64,000 bases of DNA from Carnegiea gigantea (taxonomy: Eukaryota; Streptophyta; Magnoliopsida; Caryophyllales; Cactaceae), in the NCBI GenBank assembly GCA_029747015.1, contig JAKOGI010003081.1, positions 1 through 64,000 on the forward strand. Direction: 5' to 3'. The notes below the pieces were generated by a model. It was not told where the DNA came from. It made no database searches and saw nothing but the letters and a program-made list of their open reading frames with translations. Below are positions 48,061 to 59,149 of this stretch, one piece after another (the first letter of the stretch is position 1; each line of letters starts with the position of its first letter). The translations under genes were made by a program, and so were the position numbers.

Positions 48061-49330
48061 ACCATACTGTCAACCATTTCTTCCACAGGCAAAGGTGGCG
48101 CAAGGAATACCCCCAAGCAAAAAAAGATGATGCTCTTAAGCAACAACTTGAGAAAGAAGCAAGGAAGTAAGGCAACACCACTTCTCTTATTGAACAAGTT
48201 GCTAAACCAGCTACTGCTTGAATGGGGTCAATGCCACCAATTTTAAGGTACATACCTAAGTCTCGTCGTAAGGAGGGCGAATCACCCTTTAGCGGGTGCA
48301 CAAGCAGCAGCATCGAGACTCAAGCTACTAAGGATGATAAAGCTAGCATAACCACCCTAAAAGGGAATGTAACAGTTCCAACCTGTAAGATGTGACGAGC
48401 TAAGGTGAGTAGGCCCCCTCTTTCGGGGTCTGTCATTTCTTCTAAAGAAGGCGATGACTTGCCAAGTGTGTGGACTAAGGAGGGATTTGATCCCAATGCA
48501 TACAAGCTTATGGAGAGGGCTAGGTTATGACTTTCAAAATCCAGCTACCTTAGGAAAAGTAGTCGAAGTCAAGCCTCATGGACTTACTAAAAATTCAGAG
48601 AAAGATTCAAGAGCAGGGAGGTTCAGTAGGCATCTCTAAAGTTGGGTTGGGTTTCACGCCATCACAGCCAGTCAGAGTCTCTGGGCGACGAAAGGATAAG
48701 AAGTGGGTGGTTCAACACATCTCAGCTGAAGAGGCAGATGAGATTGAGGATGAAAATGCTTCACCTAATCCAAAACCCTCTGTGTTTAATAGGCTATAAT
48801 CGTCCACTTCGAAAAAACGTCCGTTAGTATTCACCCGTATAGGGAAAGGGAAAGACCATAAAATCTTTGTTTTCAGTAGAATCAAAGATGTTCCCCAGCC
48901 AAAGCTTTCAGTTTTTACCAGAATAAAAACTGGTGAAAAGTTTTCAAGCTCATGGCTTCAGTAGGAGAAAAGTTCTGCGTTTAGTCGCTTGGGAGTGATA
49001 AATGAAGTTCAGAGCTCTATCCCTTCTCGTATGAAGTGTTTCTCCAATTTGGATGTTAAGACGGACAGTTCATTAAGAGTAAAGAGGTGTACTGTGGTCT
49101 TCACAGGTGAACAAAAGGACTCTAACTTTAATGAGGAGCCAGAGAAAGAAGAAGTTGTTTCTTCTAATCATATCACAATCCACGAATTTGATAACTCAGA
49201 CTCAGAGATAGAGCTAGCAGAAACTCCTGAGACTTTCGAAGATGGGGGCAGGCTATAGTTGATGGGTTGAAAGAGTTGAATCTTGGAACTAATGAAGAGC
49301 CTCGTCCTATCTACGTAAAGCTCATCACTT
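48061..49330 (+). pseudogene. Tat protease-RT spacer, broken
   Basis: Low-complexity linker with phrases typical of Tat polyproteins, in several frames: DDLPSVWTKEGFDPNAYKLM (48450-48510), PSVFNRL (48779-48797), IPSRMKCFSNLDVK and a GEQK acidic patch (49018-49250). No enzymatic domain is expected here. Heavily mutated. Confidence 0.7.
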
Positions 49331-49335
49331 ACACC

Positions 49336-50760
49336 CGAAGAGGAAAAGCAGTACTTAGAACTCATGTCAGAGTACAGGGACGTGTTTGCCTGGACTTATA
49401 AAGAAATGTCCGGGTTGGATCCAAAGGTCGCAGTCCACTGCCTATCTATCAAAAGAGGTATTTGGCCTAAGAAGCAACCTCAGCGACATTTTCGCCCAAA
49501 GTTAGTACTGAAAATTGGAAAAGAGGTTAACAAACTCATAGAGGTAGCTTCATTTGCGACGCCAAGTACCCGACATGGATCGCAAACATCGTGTCTGTTA
49601 GGAAGAAAAATGGGCAACTTTGTATTTGTGTTGGAGTTTAGGGATCCCAACAACGCTTGTCCAAAAGATGATTTCTCGCTGCCAGTCACAGAACTTATGA
49701 TCGACTCAACTACAGGGCACGACATGTTGTCATTCATAGATTGTATCGTAGGATACAATCAAATAATGATGGCGCCAGAAGATCAAGAGGCCACAGCTTT
49801 CCCCACACCTAAAGGCATTTTTTGTTATAAGGTGATGCCCTTCGGATTTAAGAATGCATGAGCAACTTACCAACCGGTTATGCAAATAATTTTTGATGAA
49901 ATTCTCCACAAAACAGTCAACTGCTATGTCGATGATTTGGTGGTCAAGTCTAAAAAGAGGGTGAACCATATACAATATCTTCGTTTGATCTTTAAGCGAT
50001 TACGAAGATGTTAATTGAAGATGAATCCCCCAAGTGCATGTTTGGTGTTACATCTGGAAAGTTCTTGGGCTTTATCATTCATCATAGAGGGATTGAGATC
50101 GACCAATCAAAGATCAAGGCAATCCAAGAGATGCCTCAGCCTGAGAATCTCAAGGAGCTTTGCGGACTTCAAGGTCGCTTGGCATATGTCCGTAGATTAA
50201 TCTCAAATTTTGCAGGTGCCTGCCATCCCTTTAGTCACCTTATGAAAAAGGGTGCACCGTTTGAGTGGACGAATCATGTCGTATTGCTTTCGAGAAAATA
50301 AAAGAGTATTTGTCCCATCCTCCGGTGTTGGGCGCACCCATCCCTCGCAAACCTCTCATACTGTACATTGTAGCTTAGGAAAAATCCTTAGGAGTATCAT
50401 GTGTACAGGAAAATAAGAAAGGAAAAGAAGTTACCCTGTACTACTTAGGTCGTACGTTAGTTGGCGCTGAATTGAAGTACTCCCCCATTAAAAAGATCTA
50501 CTTATCGCTCATCTTTGCTATTAAGAAACTCAGACATTACATATAGGCCTATACAGTGCAAGTGGTCTCCAAAGTTGATCCCATCAAGTACATCTTGTCC
50601 AGGCCAATCTTAAATGGGCGACTAGCAAAATGGGCTGTAATCTTAAAGTAGTACGACCTAGTTTATGTACCACAAATAGCGGATAAGGGGTAAGCATTGG
50701 TAGATTTCTTAGCGGATCATCCAATTCCTGATGATTAGGAGCTAAATGATTATTTGCCAG
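49336..50760 (+). pseudogene. Tat reverse transcriptase and RNase H, broken
   Basis: RT begins with the EYRDVFAW block (49364), then VAVHCLSIKRG, ACPKDDFSLPV, SFIDCIVGYNQI, GIFCYKVMPFGFKNA and the catalytic YVDD at 49925-49936, followed by LVVKSK. A stop follows FKNA at 49858-49861 and another frame change comes after LRRC. Thumb and connection regions continue (50008-50301). The first RNase H follows at about 50300-50760 (HPPVLGAPIPRKPL, LKYSPIKKIYLSLIFAI). The YVDD residues are intact, although the frame is not. Confidence 0.87.
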
Positions 50761-50769
50761 GGGAAGATG

Positions 50770-51180
50770 TGTTCTTCATCGATATCCTCCCTCCTTGGGA
50801 AATACATTTTGATGGAGCAATAAGGCGAGATGGCACTGGTGTAGAAGTGGTTTTTCGTCTTCCCCGAAAAGCACATTCTCTCATATTCATTTGTGCTTAT
50901 TTAGTTATGCTCTAACAATATGGAAGAGTACCAAGCGCTCAGCTTAGGTCTTCAAATGGCTATTGAGATGGGGATTAGAGACCTCAACATATATGGCAAC
51001 TCGTAATTGATCATCAATCAACTACTTGATAAGTACGAGGTTAAGAAAGAAGACTTTGTCCTGTATCACAAGCACGCATTACAACTGCTAAACAAGTTGG
51101 ACATAGTCAAGTCAAAGCACGTGCCAAGCTAGGAGTGCCAACAAGATGGCTGACGCACTTGTAAGCCTCACAGCCACTTT
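50770..51180 (+). pseudogene. Second (archaeal-type) RNase H of Tat, broken
   Basis: Starts DVFFIDILPPWEIHFDGAIR; FDGA carries the first catalytic Asp. It continues in another frame with NMEEYQALSLGLQMAIEMGI and LNIYGNS. A second RNase H after the RT-linked one is a known marker of the Tat lineage and supports the assignment. Stops and one frameshift at about 50910. Confidence 0.82.
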
Positions 51181-51239
51181 GGCACTGGGGCAAAAGAAGG
51201 AATTGCTATTCCAGTATGTAGCCGTTGGGTTGTTCCGCC

Positions 51240-52546
51240 TAATGATGAAGACTCAGAGGAAGACGTCAACATGATCTTTGTTCTTGAAACAAATGCAGAA
51301 GACTGGCGTCAACCTATAATTGAGTACTTAGAGTATGGAAAACTTCCTAGTGACCCAAGGCATAAGACGAAAATACAACGGAGAGCTTCAAGCTTCCTTT
51401 ACTATAACAGAATGCTATATCGACGCTCTTTTCTTAACCTTTGGTTACGATGCTTAGATATGGAAGAAGCAAAGCAAGCGATGGCAAAAGCTCATTAAGA
51501 TGTGTGTGGAGTGTACCAATCAGGGCCTAGGCTACATGATCACATCAAGAGGATATGTTACTATTGGGCTACTATGGTGTAAGATTGCATAAATTATGCA
51601 AAGAGGTGTGATGCTTGCCAGTTCCATGCCAAATTCATACATCAACCTCCTGAACTTCTCCACCCAACAGTTTCATCTTGGCTTTTTGAGGCATAGGGGC
51701 TTGATGTCGTTGGACCAATCATGTATAAATAGTCTGCTGGTTACTCCTATATCTTAGTTACCACTGACTTCTCTGAATGGGCGGAAGCCATTCCACTAAG
51801 GGAGGTTAAAAAAGAAAATGTAGTCGACTTCATAAGGACACACATTATCCATCAATAGAGTGTGTCAAGGTACATCATCGCCGACAATGGTAAGCCCTTC
51901 TTTAACAGCCTAATGATTAGCTTGTGTAAGAAGTTTAGGTTTGCCTAACATGAGTCTTCCATGTATAATGCCCCTACAAATAGCCTGGCAGAAGCCTTTA
52001 ATAAAACACTTTGCAACTTACTCAAAAAAGTTATCGTAAAGTCTAAACGGGATTGGCATGAAAGACTAGGGGAGGCTCTTTGGGCATACCAAACCACGTA
52101 CAAGACGCTAACATATCGATCCCCTTCGCTTTAGTATATGGAGTTAAAGTCGCTCTACCATGGGAGCTCCAAATCCCGTCACTCCGCATCGCCATATAGG
52201 AAGGTTTGACGGAAGACGAAAATCACAGTCTTCGCTTAGTTGAGCTGGAGGCCCTTGATGAGAGAATACTTCAGGCACCACAGAAGCTAGAATGCTACCA
52301 AGCTCGTCTATCAAAAGCTTTCAATAAAAGGGTTCGGCCGCCTCGTTCCAAGTTAGAGAGAAGGTGTTGGCAATAAGAAGACCGATCATTGTTTCTCACA
52401 AATCTGGAAACAAATTCACCTTCAAGTGGGATGGTCCCTATATGGCCAGAGAAGCCTACACAGATGGAGCCTATAAGATAGTTAATGCTGATGGAGTGCG
52501 CGTAGGACCCATAAATGGCAAGTTCTTGAAGCGCTATTGTCCTTGA
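51240..52546 (+). pseudogene. Tat integrase, broken
   Basis: N-terminal part includes FVLETNAEDWRQPIIEYLEYG (51276). The HHCC zinc finger ends at CDACQFH (about 51610). The catalytic core keeps GLDVVGP (about 51700), IIADNGKPF (about 51880) and LAEAFNKTL (about 51985), so all three DDE residues are still encoded. The C-terminal part ends with IRRPIIVSHKSGNKF, KWDGPY and GPINGKFLKRYCP with a stop at 52544-52546. Many stops lie between these blocks. It would insert the element's DNA copy in active relatives. Confidence 0.87.
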
Positions 52547-52797
52547 AATAGGATGTTATAAAGCTCCTAAGTAAGAGCCTAAACTGCTCATTCTTTCAAG
52601 TTAAATTCCTTTGTAATACTCCTGGCCCGCAAGAGTATAAACTGTGAACGGGCAAAAACAAACTTAAACCAAAAAAAAAAATCATTGTACTACTCCTGAA
52701 CCACAAGAGTATAAACTGTGCACGGCAAAATAAATATAAAAGAAACACTTTGTTGAACTACGTGATGACCTAATATTGTTAGAAATTGGAATATTTC
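52547..52797 (+). other. Post-pol spacer of Tat with a two-copy motif
   Basis: The phrase ACTCCTG...AAGAGTATAAACTGTG occurs twice (about 52618-52650 and 52690-52722). It continues into TSD ATTTC (52793-52797) of the nested element. No coding sequence. Confidence 0.55.
52793..52797. repeat. Left 5-bp target duplication of nested gag-only element
   Basis: ATTTC, identical to 55758-55762. Confidence 0.88.
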
Positions 52798-53975
52798 TGA
52801 TGTATATATAGGGGGGTAAGTGAACCAAATCAAACTCAAATAAATCCAAATAAGAATTGAACCAAAGTAAAGAGAAAATGGAAGGTAGATTGAGATGGGA
52901 TGAAAATAATAACAAAAAAGAACAAAGGATAAACAAGACCTTGCACTTGAGATAATCCTTCACGGAGCCACTCAAGGACTTGATCTTGGGCAAATCCTCT
53001 CGTCTTCACCAAGGAATCACTCCAATTGGAAAAGAAAAGAGAACCTAGAACACCACTTGAACTTGCCAAAATTCAAGATATAGAACTAGGGATTTGGAAT
53101 ACTTTTGAGAATCACACTCAAAGGTAATTGTATTTCACTTGGGAAAGCTTACAACTCTGAATTGAGAAACACTTCACACCCCACTATATATAGGCAACAA
53201 CAAGACAAGCAAAAGACACAAACTCCTAGCAATTTAAAGCTAGAAAATTGAAAAGACTTAGGAAAAATAAAAAGACACAACTTAAAGGAATGGGGGAGGT
53301 TACAATGAACATTCTAGACTTCCTATCAGCTGAAGAAATCCATCCAAGTCGTGCATGATGTCAGCAAGGTGATGTCATGTAACCTATGTCTCTTCACTTG
53401 CCCAGCATTAACTCCATGCAGCAGCCTTCACTTCAACTGAGCATTTCTCTCAGCTCACACGTCCAAATAAGGTGATTTTGGGCTTGTTGGAAAGCCCTGG
53501 AAATCTATTTTCCTGAATGGGCTCATTTGCTCAATTTGGATAAGTAGATAAAAAGTTATGGCCCGAATATTACACCTATATCAGAACTGGATTGGAGCAG
53601 GACATGTCTTCTTTGAGTAATATTTAGCCCAACCAAAAGACGTCCAAATTAAACATAATTGGACTTGTTTGAAAGCTGAGATCTCAAACTTCAAAACCAT
53701 GTGGAGCCTCAAGTTGTGGGACCACTTTAGTTAGGCCAAAAGTGCACACAAAAAAAAATTATTCCGCAGGGATGAATCGGGGCATTAATTCTTCCGGAAG
53801 GAATATGAGTTTTATCCAGATTTTCGCCACTTGCTTGACTTCTTCATGGTGTCTAAAGTCCTTGAACTCACATAATAAGAGAAAATATGAGAGTTCCCAT
53901 GCACGCTCTTGTTTGACACTTTTCTTCTTGGAAGTTGACCTTAAATAAAAATGATGCATATGGGAATATGCATCA
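52798..53975 (-). repeat. Left LTR (3' LTR) of nested gag-only element
   Basis: Matches 54583-55757. A TATA-like CTATATATAG is at 53184-53193. It contains the end of the internal ORF (53759). Bases 53756-53837 differ strongly from the partner LTR. Confidence 0.9.
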
Positions 53976-54778
53976 TACTCCCCGGGTGGTTTTGAGTTTG
54001 TCCTCAAACTCAAAGGGTTAGCAAGCCTCTCAAGAAAGGGGTCACGCTCACAATATGGGAGCTTTTGGGGAAGGAGGTCACAGGGCATCACCTCTAGAGA
54101 GATATAGAAGAGGGTGAGGGGAGGATGATAAAACGGGTCATACCTGGTGAGGAGAAGAGGCGGAAGTGAGAAATCTTCTTTGGGGGCAAGGGTTTGGGAA
54201 GGTTGAAGGGGGCTAGGTTCATGCTCATCAAATCTTGGAGGTAGGCTCCAATTTACCTCATTATCTACTTCATCATAGGCATCAAAGATGGGAGGTAGAT
54301 CAAAGTTAATGTCACTATTTTCTTGATAATGGCCATCTCCATTTAAGACAAATGGATAGCTAACTTTTTTTTCTTCCTTCATGGCTGCTTCCCATTCGAC
54401 CAAGGTGATGAATTCCTTATTGGGGCAGTCCGAGAGTGCATGACCAAAGTCTTGACACTTAGAACACCTTTTAACGCTCATGCTAGAACTCATGGTAGGA
54501 TCAGATGTGTATGAGGCTGATTTGTGGATGCGTTTGGGTTTGGAAATTTGGTCAAGTAGGCAACCTAGGCTCTGATACCAATTGATGTATATGTGGGGGG
54601 GTAAGTGAACCAAATCAAACTCAAATAAACCCAAATAAGAATTGAACCAAAGTAAAGAGAAAATGGAAGGTTGATTGAGATGGAATGAAAATAATAACAA
54701 AAAAGAACAAAGGATAAACAAGACCTTGCACTTGAGATAATCCTTCACGGAGCCACTCAAGGACTTGATCTTGGGCAA
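53759..54778 (-). CDS. gag-like CCHC protein ORF of nested element (339 aa), spanning both LTRs
   Basis: Uninterrupted minus-strand ORF. It starts at 54778 inside the right LTR, crosses the 607-bp internal region and ends at 53759 in the left LTR. A likelier start is the Met near 54497 (MSSSMSVKRCSKCQ), just past the primer-binding site, because the first part is LTR leader sequence with hydrophobic runs. It has a CCHC knuckle (CSKCQDFGHALSDC), then FITLVEWEAAMKEEKK and a Pro/Asp/Glu-rich middle. The C-terminal domain contains HHFYLRSTSKKKS and CEFKDFRHHEEVKQVAK. No protease, RT or main gag domain. The knuckle implies RNA binding. The related 1-6918 gag has the same knuckle-to-LAEW spacing. 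Confidence 0.6.
   Translation of the reverse strand: MPKIKSLSGSVKDYLKCKVLFILCSFLLLFSFHLNQPSIFSLLWFNSYLGLFEFDLVHLPPHIYINWYQSLGCLLDQISKPKRIHKSASYTSDPTMSSSMSVKRCSKCQDFGHALSDCPNKEFITLVEWEAAMKEEKKVSYPFVLNGDGHYQENSDINFDLPPIFDAYDEVDNEVNWSLPPRFDEHEPSPLQPSQTLAPKEDFSLPPLLLTRYDPFYHPPLTLFYISLEVMPCDLLPQKLPYCERDPFLERLANPLSLRTNSKPPGEYDAYSHMHHFYLRSTSKKKSVKQERAWELSYFLLLCEFKDFRHHEEVKQVAKIWIKLIFLPEELMPRFIPAE
53976..53984 (-). promoter_or_regulatory. Polypurine tract of nested gag-only element
   Basis: The minus strand reads GGGGAGTA immediately before the LTR start TGATGC. Same core as in the 1-6918 element. Confidence 0.7.
54569..54580 (-). promoter_or_regulatory. Primer-binding site of nested gag-only element
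   Basis: TGGTATCAGAGC on the minus strand, two bases from the right LTR end; initiator-Met tRNA type. Confidence 0.85.
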
Positions 54779-55757
54779 ATTCTCTTGTCTTCACCAAGGA
54801 ATCACTCCAATTGGAAAAGGAAGAGAACCTAGAACACCACTTGAACTTGCCAAAATTCAAGATATAGAACTAGGGATTTGGAATACTTTTGAGAATCACA
54901 CTCAAAGGTAATTGTATTTCACTTGGGAAAGCTTACAACTCTGAATTGAGAAACACTTCACACCCCCACTATATATAGGCAACAACAAGACAAGCAAAAG
55001 ACACAAACTCCTAGCAATTTAAAGCTAGAAAATTGAAAAGACTTTGGAAAAATAAAAAGACACAACTTAAAGGAATGGGGGAGGTTACAATGAACATTCC
55101 AGACTTCCTATCAGCTGAAGAAATCCATCCAAGTCGTGCATGATGTCAGCAAGGTGATGTCATGTAACCTATGTCTCTTCACTTGCCCAGCATTAACTCC
55201 ATGCAGCAGCCTTCACTTCAACTGAGCATTTCTCTCAGCTCACACGTCCAAATAAGGTGATTTTGGGCTTGTTGGAAAGCCCTGGAAATCTATTTTCCTG
55301 AATGGGCTCATTTGCTCAATTTGGATAAGTAGATAAAAAGTTATGGCCCGAATATTACACCTATATCAGAACTGGATTGGAGCAGGACATGTCTTCTTTG
55401 AGTAATATTTAGCCCAACCAAAAGACGTCCAAATTAAACATAATTGGACTTGTTTGAAAGCTGAGATCTCAAACTTCAAAACCATGTGGAGCCTCAAGTT
55501 TTGGGACCACTTTAGTTAGGCCAAAAGTGCACACAAAAATCGGGAAATTTCGGGATGAAGGCGGCATTACCTCTTCGGGCATGAACGCCAATTTCCGGCA
55601 AAGTTTCGCAACTTCTTTGACTTCTTCATGGTGTCTAAAGTCCTTGAACTCACATAATAAGAGAAAATATGAGAGTTCCCATGCACGCTCTTGTTTGACA
55701 CTTTTATTCTTGGAAGTTGACCTTAAATAAAAATGATGCATATGAGAATATGCATCA
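54583..55757 (-). repeat. Right LTR (5' LTR) of nested gag-only element
   Basis: 1175 bp, TGATGTATATG...GCATCA. CTATATATAG at 54969-54978. The open frame at 55469-55741 is the LTR copy of the C-terminal end of the 339-aa ORF, with the divergent tail described for the patch at 55536-55620. Confidence 0.9.
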
Positions 55758-55762
55758 ATTTC
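55758..55762. repeat. Right 5-bp target duplication of nested gag-only element
   Basis: ATTTC, identical to 52793-52797. Confidence 0.88.
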
Positions 55763-55932
55763 TATAACTACATATGCAGCTTGGTAAATAAATCACCAAG
55801 TACAGTCAAACATAATAAAAGGGGACAGCAAAAGGGCAACTAAATTTCATATAAAGGAGGACACAAAGTCCTTTACAAGCATTCATTAGCCCAAAAAAAA
55901 AGGATAAGGACCAAAATAAGCTAAGTGATGCA

Positions 55933-58900
55933 TCAGTTGGTGTCCATCCAAGTGTCAAGATGGAGTGAAGATTGCATTGCTAGCATGTCTTGCTCATGCC
56001 TCTCCAACTCCTTTGCATCATCAGGCGAGGGAGTGGGCACTATCTCAAGGTCAGCAAGAGCCTTGGATCTCACATCAACTTCCTTCTCAGTAGCCTCCAG
56101 TAAGGAAAATTGGACCTGGATGTTGCCCTTAAGCTGGCGCTCCTCGTCCCGAGCAAGGCGAAGTGCTTCCTCCAAATCAACAATCATCTACTCCACTCCT
56201 TTGAGTTTCTCCATCGAGGCATCAAGATCTGCGCGGACCATGGCAAGGTGTGAGCGCGCAAGATCAACCTACTCAGTGCACAACGCCTTCTCCTTCGCCA
56301 CATCATCAGGATGGCAGCACGAGGAAGTTGCTTTCTTTAATGATAAGAAAGCTGATACAACACTCCCATAATCCTCCACCTTCTTCCTTAAAGGGGTTAG
56401 GTCTCCACAAAGCCGCTCATTCCTCTTATAAATCATTAGGGCTCCTTGAAGTCTTTTCTCTACTTCAATAAATTTTGCATTGTTCAAGCTAATCAAGTAC
56501 TCAGACCCCATGACTCGTATGGCAGCGGTGAAGATACTATGGGAGCCAGGTCTGAGGCAGAAAGAAGTAGTGAAGGGAGCAGCGACACAGGAGGGTCTTC
56601 CTTTTGAACCCCCAGGGGTGCTAACATCAGCAGCAGTAGAGAGTAACCCCCTCGTGGCTACCTCAAGAGAGTTGGGTCCCTCAACTGAATGCTAGCTCTG
56701 GGTACTATGCATGCAAGGCCTCTGTTCCTCTGGAAGTTAAACTCCCAATCCTGTGAGGTGATGTTTGCCTCCTCACAATTGTAATGTCCTTGCCTATGCC
56801 TGGGGTTACCTTGGGTGCAGATGATCTAGCTGCACGGCTAACATCCTCGAGTAACTGGTCGTCCATAATGGCTATAGTCTATTGTGCTAGGTCGAACTCC
56901 CCAATCTGAAAAAGAAGAGGGGTTAAACAAAATAAGTATGAAATCATTCCGCACTAATCAAAAATCAAAGAAACAAGGGAAAAGAAAATGATAAAAAAAA
57001 AAGGCTAAGGAAGGGAGCATACGTCCTTAAGATTGGCTAATTCGCCTGAACAGCTCTGGACGTCATCAAAAAAAGTCATCTCCAAGATTGACTCTAGCAT
57101 CTCTAAGGACACAATCTCACGCCTCTTGCACCCCCCATTTATGAAGTTCACCTTAAACTTTGGCTCGCTATCACAACCCGTCGCCAGACCTCACTTTCTA
57201 TTAGCGAGGTGAACTCCCGGGGACCCATGAGCGTTATCACTAGACACCGGTCCCTTAACATCTAAATTTATCACAGGATTCTCTTCTTTCTTACCCTTGA
57301 CCTTCTTCGATGAGCCAGCCTCTGCATGCTTCTCTTGTTTGGATGAATTTACTTCTATACTCTTCTGCAGAATGAAAGCATTAGATCGAAGGTCATTAAT
57401 GGTCACCTTAGATCACCAAATCTTGTAAGCTGAAGTGACATATTGACTTAGTGTTAATGAGCAATAAGGAAGAATGCCCTGAGACATAGTCCCCAAGAAT
57501 AGAAGCCGCTTCCAAATAAAAGGGCGTCATCATATGACACTACCTGGGTGTGAGAATCCTCGAGAAGCACTCTGGGAATAGGAAGGAAACCATCTCGAAG
57601 AAAGATGAAGTAGCTCGACTTATCCTCATTCAAATCTGCATCATCGATAAGGATCTCCGATCGATTTCTTCCCAACATTAGACATCCCAGTTCAGAGACT
57701 CTTCTCTCATGTATAAGCTCGCTAGCATCCCCAATGTCATTGCGCATCATTTGTGACCCGGAGTAATCAAAGGACCCGAAGGGGGAGGCAGCAATACATA
57801 GTGATTCTTGAAATAGTGGCAAGCCATCCGTGAAGGTAGTGGCGGGGAAAGAATGACCGTGAATGAGAAGGATTCGCAGTCTTTATAATCCCATTAAAGC
57901 CATGGTAGATGCTTGCTAGCATAGCGACTACCAGACTAAAAGTGGTACCAAATGCCATCAAGCTGGTGACCTCAAAAGTTCTTGGGTGAATGAACTTCTC
58001 CCCAGTCTCAGGAAGTACAAAAGAACATGGCCAACATGACAAGAATGCGGCAAGATATGTGCTCTCCCTCTTCTCTTTGGGAACCCCAGGCTTTTAGATG
58101 TCCAACTCATCACGACTCCAACAAAGATCTTAACGCTGAATCTGGCTACTATGATTTTGCGTCCTCATGAGAGTCAAGCCACGGCGGTGACACCATGTTG
58201 GCGGGTTATGGATGAGCTTCTTCTTACATCAAAAATCAATCTATGCTTTAGTACTGATGCCCATCTTGCAGATAGCATCTTTTCTAAGCTTCTAAAAGTA
58301 GCAGATAGGAATTTGCAAGAAGATGGGATAGTCTTTAAATTCTGCTTGTCCTGATACTCAAAAGCTTGGATGCTAGGGACAGTCTCATCATAAATCTTAC
58401 CGCTGATTGAAAGCCCACCAAGTCTGTGCAAGTCCCATAGGGAGATGGACATCTCTCCCGATATAGTGTGAAGAGTGTTGGTAGTAGGACACCAACTCTC
58501 ACAAAAAGGTGCACAACACATGAATGTCGCAGCTATAGGAGTAAAGCGAGGCATACACCGCCTGGTATAAGGTACATCTCCGCAGCGCGCCTGAAAACAA
58601 GAGAGCACGTGCTCTATCCATTCTCAGTACAAGGGAATGTAGCCAAAATCTCCGTAAAGAATCATGTTCGGGTCCCATTTAGATTGCCCGAATATAATGT
58701 GCTGCCCAAGCATAGGAAATTCGATGAGCAGGCTGGACTTGTCCTGATACACGCTCTGCAGGAAGTACCCAACTAAATCATCCTCCGCACCTTTTTCCAC
58801 TCGGATGGAAAACTTAAGAGGAAAAGGCAATGGCTTTATAGTAGGCATCTGATTGGCCTTTAGCCTCCTCAAAGAACAGTAGACCCGGAAGGAACTCCCT

Positions 58901-58980
58901 AACTGGGGTTTGTCATCCTTCTTATCCACGGCAGAAAGAAAAAGTTTGTTGTCATGCTGAAATTCCTTAAGATGCACCAT
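55933..58980 (-). pseudogene. Antisense extra ORF of Tat element: plant mobile domain and coiled coil, broken
   Basis: Minus strand, opposite to gag-pol. N-terminal piece 58624-58980 (MVHLKEFQHDNKLF ... MLGQHIIFGQSKWD). The mobile domain follows at 58174-58608 (CESWCPTTNTLHTISGEMSI, SLWDLHRLGGLSISGKIYDE) and 57767-58042 (CSFVLPETGEKFIHP, FNGIIKTANPSHSRSFFP). A lower-similarity middle at about 57191-57822 includes a Lys/Glu/Ser-rich linker. The C-terminal coiled coil is at 56269-56511 and 55933-56187 (VEKRLQGALMIYKRNERL; LARDEERQLKG). Stops and frame changes separate the pieces. An antisense ORF with a mobile domain between integrase and 3' LTR is a reported feature of many Tat elements. Its role is unknown. 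Confidence 0.82.
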
Positions 58981-59149
58981 TATAAATCACCTGAAAATAG
59001 AAGAAAACACAAAGTTAGTTTCTTTTTCAGGAAGCAAATCAGCAAACAAACGACGTCCAAGCAAAACAAATACTAAAAAAGGGAGGGGCATGAAGGAAAA
59101 TCAATCAAAATATTGGTCTTCAGCCACCCAGCTCCTCCTCGCTGCTCAC
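58981..59149 (-). promoter_or_regulatory. Upstream region of the antisense ORF
   Basis: Lies between the ATG of the antisense ORF and the minisatellite and must hold any promoter for it. No clear TATA box was identified. Confidence 0.25.

Larger units (their letters stand above)
52798..55757 (-). mobile_element. Second gag-only LTR element (TR-GAG type), 2960 bp, nested in Tat
   Basis: LTRs at 52798-53975 and 54583-55757 (1178 and 1175 bp), running TGATGTATAT...ATGCATCA. The internal region is only 607 bp (53976-54582). On the minus strand the primer-binding site TGGTATCAGAGC lies at 54569-54580 next to the right LTR, and a GGGGAGTA polypurine tract lies at 53976-53984. Perfect 5-bp target duplications ATTTC. 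The LTRs look nearly identical except one patch near 53756-53837. Same primer type, strand and knuckle-LVEW order as the element at 1-6918, so the two are likely relatives, but this one has lost the main gag domain. Confidence 0.92.
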
